In this document: positions 40,280 through 48,804 of the stretch, in pieces
Layout: every line of letters begins with the position of its first letter
How positions within the stretch are numbered: position 1 is the first letter of the stretch
From: Vibrio aerogenes
GTDB lineage: Bacteria > Pseudomonadota > Gammaproteobacteria > Enterobacterales > Vibrionaceae
Assembly (NCBI RefSeq): GCF_024346755.1
Contig: NZ_AP024862.1
Coordinates: forward strand, 248,001-312,000
Reading direction: 5' to 3'
Length of the DNA stretch: 64,000 nt
Translations under genes and position numbers: made by a program
The notes under the pieces: generated by a model
Seen by the model: only the letters and a program-made list of their open reading frames with translations
What the model was told of the DNA's origin: nothing
Database searches by the model: none

Positions 40280-40636
40280 TTAAGAAATTTTTTTTGATAT
40301 AAAACGATTGATCCATGAACTGATTTTTTTTACTCCCATAAATCCAATGAATCCACCAATTGATACAGTAAACTGATTTGATATTCCTGTCAGTTCTATC
40401 ACAGATAAAGATATTAATGTCAAACAACTACACATTGTACCTTCTAATATAATATCTGATAAGTTTCCGCCAGAATAAATAATTCTTAAGCTTGCCAGAA
40501 AAAATGAAGCAGACAGACTTAAAAAGACTGAATCACTTTTAAAAAAGGCTTTTATCAACCCGATGTGTCCTTTTATATCAAGAGTGTTTAATATATCCAG
40601 GATACGGCTTATATCCAGAGAACTATTCATATCCAT
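40280..40636 (-). CDS. Lambda-family phage holin
   Basis: 118 residues. From residue 48 to the end it aligns without gaps to lambda holin S: A-LR--Y-GG, then TMC, then a GFIGFMGVKKIS stretch against VFIGYIGTDSIG, and the C-terminal RFISKK against RFAAKK. Three membrane segments are visible (about 36-55, 66-83, 88-103), with a basic tail. The start reads Met-Asp-Met, recalling the Met-Lys-Met dual start of lambda S/S'. Strong ribosome site GAGAGGA. It lies 46 bases after the levansucrase stop, on the same strand, with no endolysin or spanin nearby. Holins make lethal or secretory holes in the inner membrane. Confidence 0.85.
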   Translation of the reverse strand: MDMNSSLDISRILDILNTLDIKGHIGLIKAFFKSDSVFLSLSASFFLASLRIIYSGGNLSDIILEGTMCSCLTLISLSVIELTGISNQFTVSIGGFIGFMGVKKISSWINRFISKKIS

Positions 40637-40682
40637 AGATTCCTCTCAAATAAGGTGGTGCACGAATGCACCACCAGATTCT

Positions 40683-41942
40683 TTATTGAATGAAAATGTT
40701 TTCCATTGGAGGAATAAAACCGTAGTCATATGTTTTAACGACAAAAGTTCTGTTCCCTTCAATTTTAATCTGTACTGTTGGGGCTTCAGTTCCTCCGATA
40801 CGATAGTCTCCGTCATATTCACTCTCTTCAGGTGCAGGGACACTATCAATAAAGGATGTGACCAGCCCATTCGGCATCACACAGTGTGAGTAGGTCTGGA
40901 AGGGTTGGGAAGATGGATTGCCCAGTACCAGACCGGAACCATTTAAGGGTTCATAAGGACCGAAGAGAGAATCACTGACAAACCCATAGACACCATCCGG
41001 CCCGGTCAGACCATCGGCATATGTATACTGGTGGCTGATTGTGAACAGATAATATTTACCATCTTTAAAGACGAAGTGCGGGCGCTCTGTCTGATCATTT
41101 ACACCGACGGCTGTAATCAGCGGTGGCAATAGCTGCCAGCTGTCTCCCTGCTCATCTTTGGCGACCGCAAGGCCAATACATCCAGCCTGATAGCGGGCAC
41201 CACCGACTTCTTCATATCCCGGTGGCAGGTTTCCTAAATCTTCAGAGGTAATTCGATGGGTTCCTCGTTCACCTGCAACATTGCCTTCAAAAACCATATA
41301 GAGTTTACCGTCACCGGGGTTGATAAACGGACTTGGATCTCTGAAATTCCAGTAAATATTCTGTTCTTCTGTCTGATAGTAAAAACCATCAGCTGAAAAG
41401 AGTTTTGTCACCGAGTGAAAGTCAGATAATTTGATGCCATCACTGGTTTCAGTAATACAGCCCCTGACTTTAGCGATAGCCGCGCCCGGTGAAACGCAGG
41501 TATAATAGAGCTCGATATCACCTTCTTCATTAATCAGAACCGGTGTTCCTGCCCATTCCCTTGCTGTTGGTGAAACGCCCTCAGCCATGACCCGTCCACC
41601 GTAAATCCAGCTCTGACCATCTTTTGCATACCAATAACATATTCTTGCCCGTCCGTGACGTGCGTTCCAGTCTGAAGTAATATCGTAACTGCCGTCTTTG
41701 TTTTTATAGACATCAGGCTCTCTGGTTGCTGTTAATGTAAAAATGACTGACCATCCATTCACTGAAACGATGGTGCCATCTAATTTTTTCAGCGGCATTG
41801 TATCCCAGATAAACAAGGTCTCATCCATCACCGGGAATTTAAGATCAACGATTGGCTGTGTTGTTGTTGGATCATCGAATTTAACTTTCAGTGCGTCAGC
41901 GCGAGACCATGCAGTTGTGATAACTTTATCTTGTAATAACAT
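40683..41942 (-). CDS. Levansucrase (GH68), no signal peptide
   Basis: Splits sucrose and polymerises fructose into levan or fructooligosaccharides outside the cell. 419 residues, GH68. Nucleophile Asp47 in [15 protein letters not shown]; transition-state stabiliser Asp202 in the RDPSPF motif; acid/base Glu286 in QTERPHF. These positions are almost the same as in Erwinia amylovora levansucrase (Asp46, Asp203, Glu287 as I recall). The protein begins [20 protein letters not shown] with no Sec or Tat signal, as in the Erwinia and Zymomonas enzymes that are exported by unclear routes. AGAGG ribosome site. Followed by a holin gene; divergent from an Ogr-type activator. Confidence 0.93.
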   Translation of the reverse strand: MLLQDKVITTAWSRADALKVKFDDPTTTQPIVDLKFPVMDETLFIWDTMPLKKLDGTIVSVNGWSVIFTLTATREPDVYKNKDGSYDITSDWNARHGRARICYWYAKDGQSWIYGGRVMAEGVSPTAREWAGTPVLINEEGDIELYYTCVSPGAAIAKVRGCITETSDGIKLSDFHSVTKLFSADGFYYQTEEQNIYWNFRDPSPFINPGDGKLYMVFEGNVAGERGTHRITSEDLGNLPPGYEEVGGARYQAGCIGLAVAKDEQGDSWQLLPPLITAVGVNDQTERPHFVFKDGKYYLFTISHQYTYADGLTGPDGVYGFVSDSLFGPYEPLNGSGLVLGNPSSQPFQTYSHCVMPNGLVTSFIDSVPAPEESEYDGDYRIGGTEAPTVQIKIEGNRTFVVKTYDYGFIPPMENIFIQ

Positions 41943-41974
41943 AATTAAACCTCTTTTGTTTAAGGAGATTTAAT

Positions 41975-42015
41975 AAAACCATATTTATGTATGGTTCAAT
42001 AATAAATATGGTTTT
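41975..42015 (-). promoter_or_regulatory. 14-bp perfect dyad in levansucrase leader
   Basis: AAAACCATATTTAT (41975-41988) and ATAAATATGGTTTT (42002-42015), 13-base spacer, 33 bases before the levansucrase start. It could be a protein-binding dyad or a hairpin in the leader RNA. No U-tract follows on the minus strand, so it is not a plain terminator. Confidence 0.6.
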
Positions 42016-42027
42016 CACATATATCAC

Positions 42028-42054
42028 ACAACAAATTAAATACATCATTGTTGT
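42028..42054. promoter_or_regulatory. Second dyad between levansucrase and ogr-like gene
   Basis: ACAACAA (42028-42034) and TTGTTGT (42048-42054), 13-base spacer, in the divergent promoter region. The wide spacing suggests a binding site. It is the reverse arrangement of the TGT-N12-ACA pattern remembered for P2 Ogr, for which I found no copy here. Confidence 0.45.
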
Positions 42055-42212
42055 ATCAGAAATGATAGATTAAAAATAAGCGGAAATTATTTGAATAATA
42101 AATGATATTCAGAAGTTGTTTAGCATCGTTTATATATAAAAATAACAATTAATCAGGAACATTCTACCTCTGTAACTTATTATTATTAGGTAATTTAAAT
42201 TAGGTGAAAATC

Positions 42213-42407
42213 ATGATGCGTTGTCCGATCTGTAATAAATCAGCACATACAAGAACCAGTCGGTATCTGACAAAAACAACAAAGGAATCTTATTATCAAT
42301 GTCAAAATATATTATGTTCATGCACATTTAAAACAATAGAAAGTCTGGATAAAATTATTTGTTCTCCTTTAAATGAAGCAGAAAATAAAGAGGCATGCCA
42401 TGTTTGA
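42213..42407 (+). CDS. Ogr/Delta-type zinc-finger activator (P2-like phage origin)
   Basis: 64 residues from ATG 42213 (TTAGGTGA upstream). The start MMRCPICNKSAHTRTSRYLT, then YYQCQNILCSCTF, match phage P2 Ogr (CPLC, AHARTSRY, YHQCQNVNC). Zinc ligands Cys4, Cys7, Cys30 and Cys35 give the family spacing C-x2-C-x22-C-x4-C exactly. Ogr proteins recruit RNA polymerase to phage late promoters. No phage structural genes are near; it faces the levansucrase-holin unit across 270 bases, so that unit is its likely target. The coding sequence is AT-rich compared with the neighbours. Confidence 0.9.
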   Translation: MMRCPICNKSAHTRTSRYLTKTTKESYYQCQNILCSCTFKTIESLDKIICSPLNEAENKEACHV

Positions 42408-42430
42408 GTACCACACTATCATGAACGTGA

Positions 42431-42470
42431 TATACCCGCTGAACATGCATCTTGAGGTCACTGGGTATAC
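42431..42470. repeat. Dispersed palindromic repeat, copy E
   Basis: TATACCC (42431-42437) and GGGTATA (42463-42469) enclose GCTGAACATGCATCTTGAGGT. Related to copies at 25039, 27360, 39972 and 42853. Confidence 0.65.
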
Positions 42471-42565
42471 TGACTGTCGTGATTGACTCCGGAGGCAATT
42501 AAAGCCAGGCTGAATAATCCGGGTATCAACTCAGTCAAGCTGAAGATTCGGTATTCAGTGAAACT

Positions 42566-42648
42566 TGTCCGGGCTTGAAAAAGGACACTGATTTGAGACC
42601 ATGATCGTTCTGTGTTGAAAATCAGTCATGCCGGCGCAAGCCCGGACA
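42566..42648. repeat. Inverted repeat right of levansucrase cassette
   Basis: TGTCCGGGCTTG (42566-42577) and CAAGCCCGGACA (42637-42648) are perfect 12-bp arms. Inside them, 42606-42626 is the inverted counterpart of 39906-39926. TTGTCCGGGC also occurs at 39167-39176. Confidence 0.65.
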
Positions 42649-42667
42649 GAATTATCCGCAGGGCGCC

Positions 42668-42833
42668 AGTGCGGGTTTATCTTTCATCGCCGTTCCTGCT
42701 GGCGCTCATTATTTATCCGGCACCTGAGTCCTTTCAGTTTTTTAAAATGAAATTTTCCTGTCGTCTGAACTGGTGTGGTTTTATAACAAATCATTGACTA
42801 TGGTAATGATGGGTCACAAATAAACACGCTCTA
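42668..42833. mobile_element. MITE-like element, copy 3 (about 165 bp)
   Basis: Left end AGTGCGGGTTTATCTTTCAT continues into CGCCGTTCCTGCTGG, shared with copies 1 and 2. The right end TAAACACGCTCTAG (42821-42834) matches the other right ends. The middle is unrelated to copy 2. Non-coding; ends partly degenerate. Confidence 0.65.
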
Positions 42834-42852
42834 GGGTCAACATGCCCTGGCG

Positions 42853-42886
42853 ACCTGAATCATGCATCTTCAGGTTGTTTGGGTAT
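42853..42886. repeat. Dispersed palindromic repeat, copy C
   Basis: ACCTGAA (42853-42859) / TTCAGGT (42869-42875) around ATGCA, followed by TGTTTGGGTATA. Best-preserved copy, about 20 bases after MITE copy 3. Confidence 0.75.
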
Positions 42887-42952
42887 ACAAATCGTCTCGT
42901 CTGTCAAACGCATCGCTGTTTTTCAGTGAATACCCTGATACCGGAGAATATC

Positions 42953-43375
42953 ATGTCGGAAGAAAAAGAAGTCTGGTTTGGAACACCCTCTCAGATTGTG
43001 AATGCAGGAACATTTGTATTCATGGGCATTCTGTTTTGGCTTGTCATTCCTCTGTTTATTATCTTGTGGAAATGGCTGGAGGTAAAAAACATCAAATATG
43101 AATTAACGACCGAGCGTCTCCGGACGAGATATGGGGTTCTGAACCGGAAAACCGACGAAATAGAGCTTTACCGGGTGCGTGATTACAAATATGAGCAGCC
43201 GTTTTTCCTGAGGCTTTTTTCTTTGGGCAATATTATTCTGGAAACATCAGATAAATCGCATCCTCATCTCACTTTAAAGGCGATTCCTGACGGGGAAAAC
43301 CTGCGGGAAACAATCCGCACCCATGTGGAAAGATGCCGGACGGATAAAAAAGTTCGTGAAGTTGATTTTGAGTAG
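42953..43375 (+). CDS. Membrane protein with bacterial PH domain (YdbS/DUF304-like)
   Basis: 140 residues from ATG 42953 (GGAGA upstream; the frame is open from 42842 but begins inside repeats). An N-terminal hydrophobic hairpin (TFVFMGILFWLVIPLFIILWKWLEV) is followed by a bPH_2 domain (KYELTTERLRTRYGVLNRKTDEIELYRVRDYKYEQPFF, then LGNIILETSDKSHPHLTLKAIPD). Function of this family is not settled; such proteins occur in membrane stress and envelope settings. The next small gene follows after 9 bases, so the two form an operon. Confidence 0.82.
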   Translation: MSEEKEVWFGTPSQIVNAGTFVFMGILFWLVIPLFIILWKWLEVKNIKYELTTERLRTRYGVLNRKTDEIELYRVRDYKYEQPFFLRLFSLGNIILETSDKSHPHLTLKAIPDGENLRETIRTHVERCRTDKKVREVDFE

Positions 43376-43384
43376 GTGGGTTTC

Positions 43385-43585
43385 ATGTCAACATTTCAAA
43401 TGATTGTGCTGGTTGTCGGGGCTGGACTGCTTTTACTCGGCGCTTTTTCCGGATGTGCACTGTTTGTGCGCTCCCTGAAAATTTCCGATAAATTCGGAGA
43501 TGAGACTCATGTCGGTACGCTCTGGGGATTATTTATCCTGGGGTTATCCGCAGGTTTGTTGCTGATGTGGCTGGTGTTGCCCTGA
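43385..43585 (+). CDS. Small two-helix membrane protein
   Basis: 66 residues from ATG 43385; AGGTGG (43374-43379) overlaps the upstream stop, giving translational coupling. Two membrane segments (MIVLVVGAGLLLLGAFSGCALFV and LWGLFILGLSAGLLLMWLVLP) are joined by a charged loop KISDKFGDETHVGT. Family not recognised; it probably works with the PH-domain protein. Confidence 0.7.
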   Translation: MSTFQMIVLVVGAGLLLLGAFSGCALFVRSLKISDKFGDETHVGTLWGLFILGLSAGLLLMWLVLP

Positions 43586-43674
43586 ACCCGATTAAAGCTC
43601 GTTATTTCAGTCTGTTATGATAATATGCCTCAATATATTCTGGTCGGGTTGACTTTAGACAATTGGGGAATCAA

Positions 43675-44217
43675 ATGTTTACACTGAAAGTTACGGATGA
43701 GCTTGAATTAGCGTTGATAGAGCCAGCTTTTGCAAAGGACTATCTGGATATTGCCACTTCACAGCGGGATTACTTAAGTCAGTGGCTGGCGTGGCCTCAG
43801 TTTGCTCAGGACCGTGCCTTTTTCCTTGAGTTCATTCAAAAGTCATTGATTGATTATGCAAACGGCAAGTCACTGACCTGTGCCATTTTGTTTGAAGGGC
43901 AAGTGGTCGGAAATATCAGCTTCAATTCAATCAACCATGATCTGAAAAAAGTTGAAATCGGTTATTGGCTCAGTCAGAAACATCAGGGCAAAGGGATTGT
44001 CAGCCGTGCTGTGGCTAAATTAACGGACATAGCATTTACTGAGATGGGTATGACCAAAGTGCAGATTTCTGCGGCGATTGGTAATCAGCCGAGCCGGAAT
44101 GTCTGTGAACGCCTGGGATTCAAACTGGAAGGTATTCTGACTCAGGAAGAGCAGATTGGCGACCGTCTGCTTGATCATGCGATTTATGGATTACAGATCG
44201 CCGACTGGCAAAGTTAA
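43675..44217 (+). CDS. RimL-like GNAT acetyltransferase
   Basis: 180 residues from ATG 43675 (TTGGGGAA upstream; an in-frame TTG at 43663 is less likely). Close to the ribosomal-protein-serine acetyltransferase group: LALIEPAFAKDYLDIATSQRDYLSQWLAWP, VEIGYWLSQKHQGKGIVSRAVAKL with the acetyl-CoA Q-x-x-G-x-G motif, and VQISAAIGNQPSRNVCERLGFKLEG. Targets of such homologues vary. Monocistronic. Confidence 0.87.
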   Translation: MFTLKVTDELELALIEPAFAKDYLDIATSQRDYLSQWLAWPQFAQDRAFFLEFIQKSLIDYANGKSLTCAILFEGQVVGNISFNSINHDLKKVEIGYWLSQKHQGKGIVSRAVAKLTDIAFTEMGMTKVQISAAIGNQPSRNVCERLGFKLEGILTQEEQIGDRLLDHAIYGLQIADWQS

Positions 44218-44289
44218 TCACTTTGTTTCTCTTCATGCCTTGCTCAAAATGCTGTTAGATTGAGCAAAATTTGCACCCGAAAGCTGAGA

Positions 44290-44316
44290 ATGACAACACG
44301 ATTACGGTGTTGTCAT
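44290..44316. terminator. Hairpin between convergent genes
   Basis: 10-bp perfect stem ATGACAACAC (44290-44299) / GTGTTGTCAT (44307-44316), 7-base loop, between the convergent RimL-like and curA genes. T-tracts are weak on both sides; it may serve both as a bidirectional terminator. Confidence 0.55.
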
Positions 44317-44336
44317 CCTTGAGTCATCGCTGCGGG

Positions 44337-45371
44337 TTACTCAGGCTGAGCGACCTGAACCACTAATTTACCAAAGTTTTTGCCTTCAAGTAGCCCGATA
44401 AAGGCTTCTGGCGCATGATCCAGCCCTGCAACAACCTGTTCCCGGTAATGTATTTTCCCCTGAGACACCCACTCGCTCATCGTCTGAGCAAACTCAGGGT
44501 AGCGGTGACCATAGTCATCAAAAATAATGAATCCCTGAACTTTGATCCGTTTGACCAGCAGCATGCCCATCAACTGAGACAGCCGATCGGGGCCCTGAGG
44601 TAGTTCAGTCGCATTATACTGCGATACCAGACCACATAGCGGAATCCGGGCTTTGGTATTCAAAAGCGGCATGACGGCATCAAATACTTTTCCGCCAACA
44701 TTTTCAAAATAAACATCGATGCCTCCGGGGCAGGCATCTGCCAGTAATGGAGCCATCTGCTCAGAATGGTGGTCAATACAGGCATCAAAGCCCAGTGTCT
44801 CAGTGGCATACCGGCACTTTTCTGCGCCGCCAGCGATGCCAACCACCCGGCAGCCTTTGAGTTTGGCAATCTGTCCGACCGTTGCACCAACCGGTCCGGT
44901 TGCTGCGGCAACCACAACGGTTTCCCCGGATTGTGGCTGGCCAATATCCAGCAGGCCCATATAAGCAGTGAATCCCGGCATCCCCAGAATTCCCAGTGCA
45001 TAAGACGGATTTTGTGGATTGTTACCCAGTTTCAGTAATCCTTCTCCGGCAGACAGAGCGTACTGCTGCCACCCGGTATAAGCCAGTACCCATTCTCCGG
45101 TTTGATAATCAGGATGTTTGGATGCCACAATTTGACACACTGTGCCACCGACCATCACATCATTCACCGCTACCGGTTCGGCATATGACTTTGCATCACT
45201 CATGCGCCCGCGCATGTAAGGATCAAGGGATAAATAAATTGTTTTCAGCAAGATTTCACCTTTTCCGGGGGTGGGGATTGCTGAAGTTTCAAGACGAAAG
45301 TTCTCATGAGTGGGTGCGCCATGAGGGCGGGAGGCAAGTACAATACGTTGATTTTGAGAATCACTCATCAT
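44337..45371 (-). CDS. curA: NADPH-dependent MDR oxidoreductase, CurA-like
   Basis: 344 residues, zinc-free medium-chain reductase/leukotriene B4 12-hydroxydehydrogenase-like family, close in size and sequence to E. coli CurA (345). ETSAIPTPGKGEILLKTIYLSLDPYMRGRM, the nucleotide site VVVAAATGPVGATVGQIAKLKGCRVVGIAGG, DVYFENVGGKVFDAV and the C-terminal GKNFGKLVVQV are family hallmarks. Reduces enone double bonds such as that of curcumin in E. coli; the natural substrate is unknown. Confidence 0.88.
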   Translation of the reverse strand: MMSDSQNQRIVLASRPHGAPTHENFRLETSAIPTPGKGEILLKTIYLSLDPYMRGRMSDAKSYAEPVAVNDVMVGGTVCQIVASKHPDYQTGEWVLAYTGWQQYALSAGEGLLKLGNNPQNPSYALGILGMPGFTAYMGLLDIGQPQSGETVVVAAATGPVGATVGQIAKLKGCRVVGIAGGAEKCRYATETLGFDACIDHHSEQMAPLLADACPGGIDVYFENVGGKVFDAVMPLLNTKARIPLCGLVSQYNATELPQGPDRLSQLMGMLLVKRIKVQGFIIFDDYGHRYPEFAQTMSEWVSQGKIHYREQVVAGLDHAPEAFIGLLEGKNFGKLVVQVAQPE

Positions 45372-45464
45372 TCGCGTTCCTTATTATTCAGGCGTATCCG
45401 CCTGATTGTTGAGCATTAATTACGTGAGTATATCCGCGTTATTGTATACCCATATATGGGTATA

Positions 45465-45634
45465 CACCTAAATACCAGTTCCTAATTGTAGGTCACTCAG
45501 GCAGATATCGAACACAGACACGCATAAACCCATCCTTGGGGCTCTGCCGCGCCTTCCCTGGCGCGGAAGGTCTGCTTATCGATATCTGCCTCGTTACCAA
45601 AAGTGGAGCATATTTAGGAACAGGTATTTAGGTG
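45465..45634. mobile_element. 170-bp palindromic MITE-like element with nested hairpins
   Basis: 21-bp terminal inverted repeats, one mismatch: 45465-45485 (begins CACCTAAATACC) and 45614-45634 (ends GGTATTTAGGTG). Inside, GGCAGATATCGA (45500-45511) pairs with TCGATATCTGCC (45579-45590), and CCGCGCC (45547-45553) with GGCGCGG (45560-45566). A lone half of the other MITE end (ATGAAACACGCTCT, 45654-45667) lies just after. No coding capacity. Confidence 0.75.
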
Positions 45635-45668
45635 ACGGAAACGGGCAGTTGTATGAAACACGCTCTAG

Positions 45669-46592
45669 TCATCTGGATTCGGATAAAGATGATGGTCGCG
45701 GGTAAAACTGCCGGAGGGCCTCAATCAGTGCCCGCAATGCGCTGGAAGAATGACGATGTCTCGGATAGTAAAGATGCCAGCCTAAAAATGGCGGACAAAA
45801 ATCCTGCAACAGAGGGACCAGTTCTCCGCTGTCCAGCCAGGGCTGTAATTTGTCTTCGGTCCAGAATACGATGCCGATGTGTTGCAGGGCTGCGGTTAAT
45901 GCCAGCTCTCTGCGGGTTGTGATCAGCGGGCCATTGACAGCAACCGAAATCCAGTGATCATCCTGAAAAAACTCCCAGCGGTAAATACTTTTTTCTGCCA
46001 TATGACGCCAGTTCAAACACTGGTGGTGTTGTAAATCCGCAGGCGTTTGTGGCGTGCCGTGCTTGGCAAGATAATCAGGGCTGGCTGCTGCGGTCATTCT
46101 CAGCTCCGGGCCTAACGGATAGGCAATCATATCCTGCTGAACAAACTCTCCCAGCGCAATACCGCAATCAAATCCGGCAGCTGTGATATCAATAATCGAA
46201 TCTTCTGCGACAACATCCAGCACAATGTCCGGATAGTGTTGATGAAACTGGCCAATAAACGGTGTGAGTATCGTGTCTGCGGCCATATGAGTGGCATGAA
46301 TCCGGACTATACCGCTCAATGTTCCGGACTGTGCTTTCAACTCATGAAAAGCGGCTTCTAATGAGCCAAGAGCCGGACGAATCTGCTGAAAAAATCTTTC
46401 ACCGTCTTCGGTTAATGCAACGCTGCGGGTGGTCCGGTTAAACAGCCGGACATCCAGCCGGTCTTCCAGACGCCGGATAATCTGGCTGAGGGCTGATGCT
46501 GAAATCTGGAGCCGTTTTGCAGCGGTGGAGAAACGACCGGCTTCGGCGACGGCGCAAAATGCTTTGAGTTCTGTATATTCACCATTTTGCAT
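45669..46592 (-). CDS. LysR-family transcriptional regulator
   Basis: 307 residues. The N-terminal helix-turn-helix MQNGEYTELKAFCAVAEAGRFSTAAKRLQISASALSQIIRRLEDRL is followed by RLFNRTTRSVALTEDGERF and a substrate domain with the ADTILTPFIGQFHQHYPDIVLDVV and AAGFDCGIALGEFVQQDMIAYPLGP pattern of the subgroup that controls neighbouring reductases. Divergent from the aldo/keto reductase gene at 46776; that gene is the likely target. Confidence 0.9.
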   Translation of the reverse strand: MQNGEYTELKAFCAVAEAGRFSTAAKRLQISASALSQIIRRLEDRLDVRLFNRTTRSVALTEDGERFFQQIRPALGSLEAAFHELKAQSGTLSGIVRIHATHMAADTILTPFIGQFHQHYPDIVLDVVAEDSIIDITAAGFDCGIALGEFVQQDMIAYPLGPELRMTAAASPDYLAKHGTPQTPADLQHHQCLNWRHMAEKSIYRWEFFQDDHWISVAVNGPLITTRRELALTAALQHIGIVFWTEDKLQPWLDSGELVPLLQDFCPPFLGWHLYYPRHRHSSSALRALIEALRQFYPRPSSLSESR

Positions 46593-46600
46593 TTCTATGC

Positions 46601-46656
46601 CTCTTAATTGCTATGTCTCTTAATTACTATGTCTCTTAAATACTGTGTCTCTTAAT
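46601..46656. repeat. 16-bp tandem repeat in divergent promoter region
   Basis: Units CTCTTAATTGCTATGT (46601-46616), CTCTTAATTACTATGT (46617-46632), CTCTTAAATACTGTGT (46633-46648) and half unit CTCTTAAT (46649-46656), with TTTCTATGC just before as a partial unit. It sits 9 bases from the LysR start, between it and the aldo/keto reductase. Confidence 0.85.
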
Positions 46657-46715
46657 ATAAATAATCTATTTATATTATGTTAGATTAAATAATCAGATCA
46701 ATCACTGCATAATGA

Positions 46716-47765
<1,050 letters not shown>

Positions 47766-47921
47766 ACCAGCAACAGGCATCTTTGTTAAGGTGCTGGCAG
47801 ATTTCACGACTTCTGTTCAGGGGGGCAGCTTGCTGTCTCCCTGTTTTTTCTTTCTTTCCGGTTCACATCATGATTCATATTGGTATATTGATCGTCTGGT
47901 TTAAGCAATCACAATGTGGCT

Positions 47922-48692
47922 ATGAAAAGTCTTTTTATCGAATCCTGTCAATCCTTTCTGCGTTATCACGATATTCCCGGCGATAAAGTGCCTATCGTCT
48001 TCATTCATGGGATTGGCTGTGCCTCATCCAGTGATTATCCTGCTGTCGCCGCACAACTGGTCTCTCAGGGACACCGCTGTATTCTGGTCGACTTATTGGG
48101 TGCCGGGTTCAGCGATCACCCGGCCGGTTTCAGCTATAGCGTGGAAGCCCATGCACAGGTTTTGGCTGAGTTGGTTGATGCAATTCACTTGTCCGGGTTT
48201 GTGATTTTTGGTCACAGTGCCGGTGGTGCTGTGGCAACGGTCTTTGCCTCCTTGTGTGTCGATAAGGTGGAAAAGCTGATTCTGGCTGAGCCGAATCTGG
48301 ATCCGGGCGGTGGTTTTTTCAGCTGTTCAATTGCAGAGCAATCATTGTCTGAATATCTGAGGCAGGGACATCAGCAGAAAATTCAGGACTCGGCCGCCAG
48401 CGGAAACGACATCTGGGCAGGAACCATGCAGGTTGCTCACCCAATAGCGGTACACCGGTTGGCGTGTTCACTGGTTGCCGGCTCAGTCCCCACATGGCGC
48501 ACATTACTGTTTCAGTTGTCAAAACCCCGGTTGGTCCTCTTTGGTGAATATTCGTTGCCGGACCCGGATACGGAAAGATTGCCACAGTCGGGGGTTGATG
48601 TTTCAATCATTCCACAGGCGGGCCACTCGATGATGTGGGATAACCCGGTTGCGGTCGCACAAACAATCGAACGCTTTATGATGCCCGGATGA
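47922..48692 (+). CDS. Alpha/beta-hydrolase
   Basis: 256 residues from ATG 47922 (ribosome site weak). Oxyanion motif VFIHGIGCASSSDYP, nucleophile elbow GHSAGGAVA, and catalytic His in PQAGHSMMWDNP; the acid is probably the Asp in GEYSLPDPDTE. The shape fits small-molecule esterases or haloperoxidase-like hydrolases. Substrate unknown. Possibly co-transcribed with the aldo/keto reductase about 155 bases upstream, but the gap contains a T-rich stretch that may end that message. Confidence 0.82.
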   Translation: MKSLFIESCQSFLRYHDIPGDKVPIVFIHGIGCASSSDYPAVAAQLVSQGHRCILVDLLGAGFSDHPAGFSYSVEAHAQVLAELVDAIHLSGFVIFGHSAGGAVATVFASLCVDKVEKLILAEPNLDPGGGFFSCSIAEQSLSEYLRQGHQQKIQDSAASGNDIWAGTMQVAHPIAVHRLACSLVAGSVPTWRTLLFQLSKPRLVLFGEYSLPDPDTERLPQSGVDVSIIPQAGHSMMWDNPVAVAQTIERFMMPG

Positions 48693-48804
48693 TCTCAGGC
48701 TGCGTATAAAGCGGGAACAGATTGATTGTTCAGAAAGGCACTGATTTGTCAGTATAGTCATTCATAAATAGGGTCATTCCTATAAGTCGCCATTTATATA
48801 AATA

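Noticed and set aside
40280..42407. Prophage
   Set aside because: Only a holin and an Ogr-like gene are phage-like; no integrase, lysin, structural or packaging genes, and a levansucrase sits between them. A remnant or domesticated module fits better.
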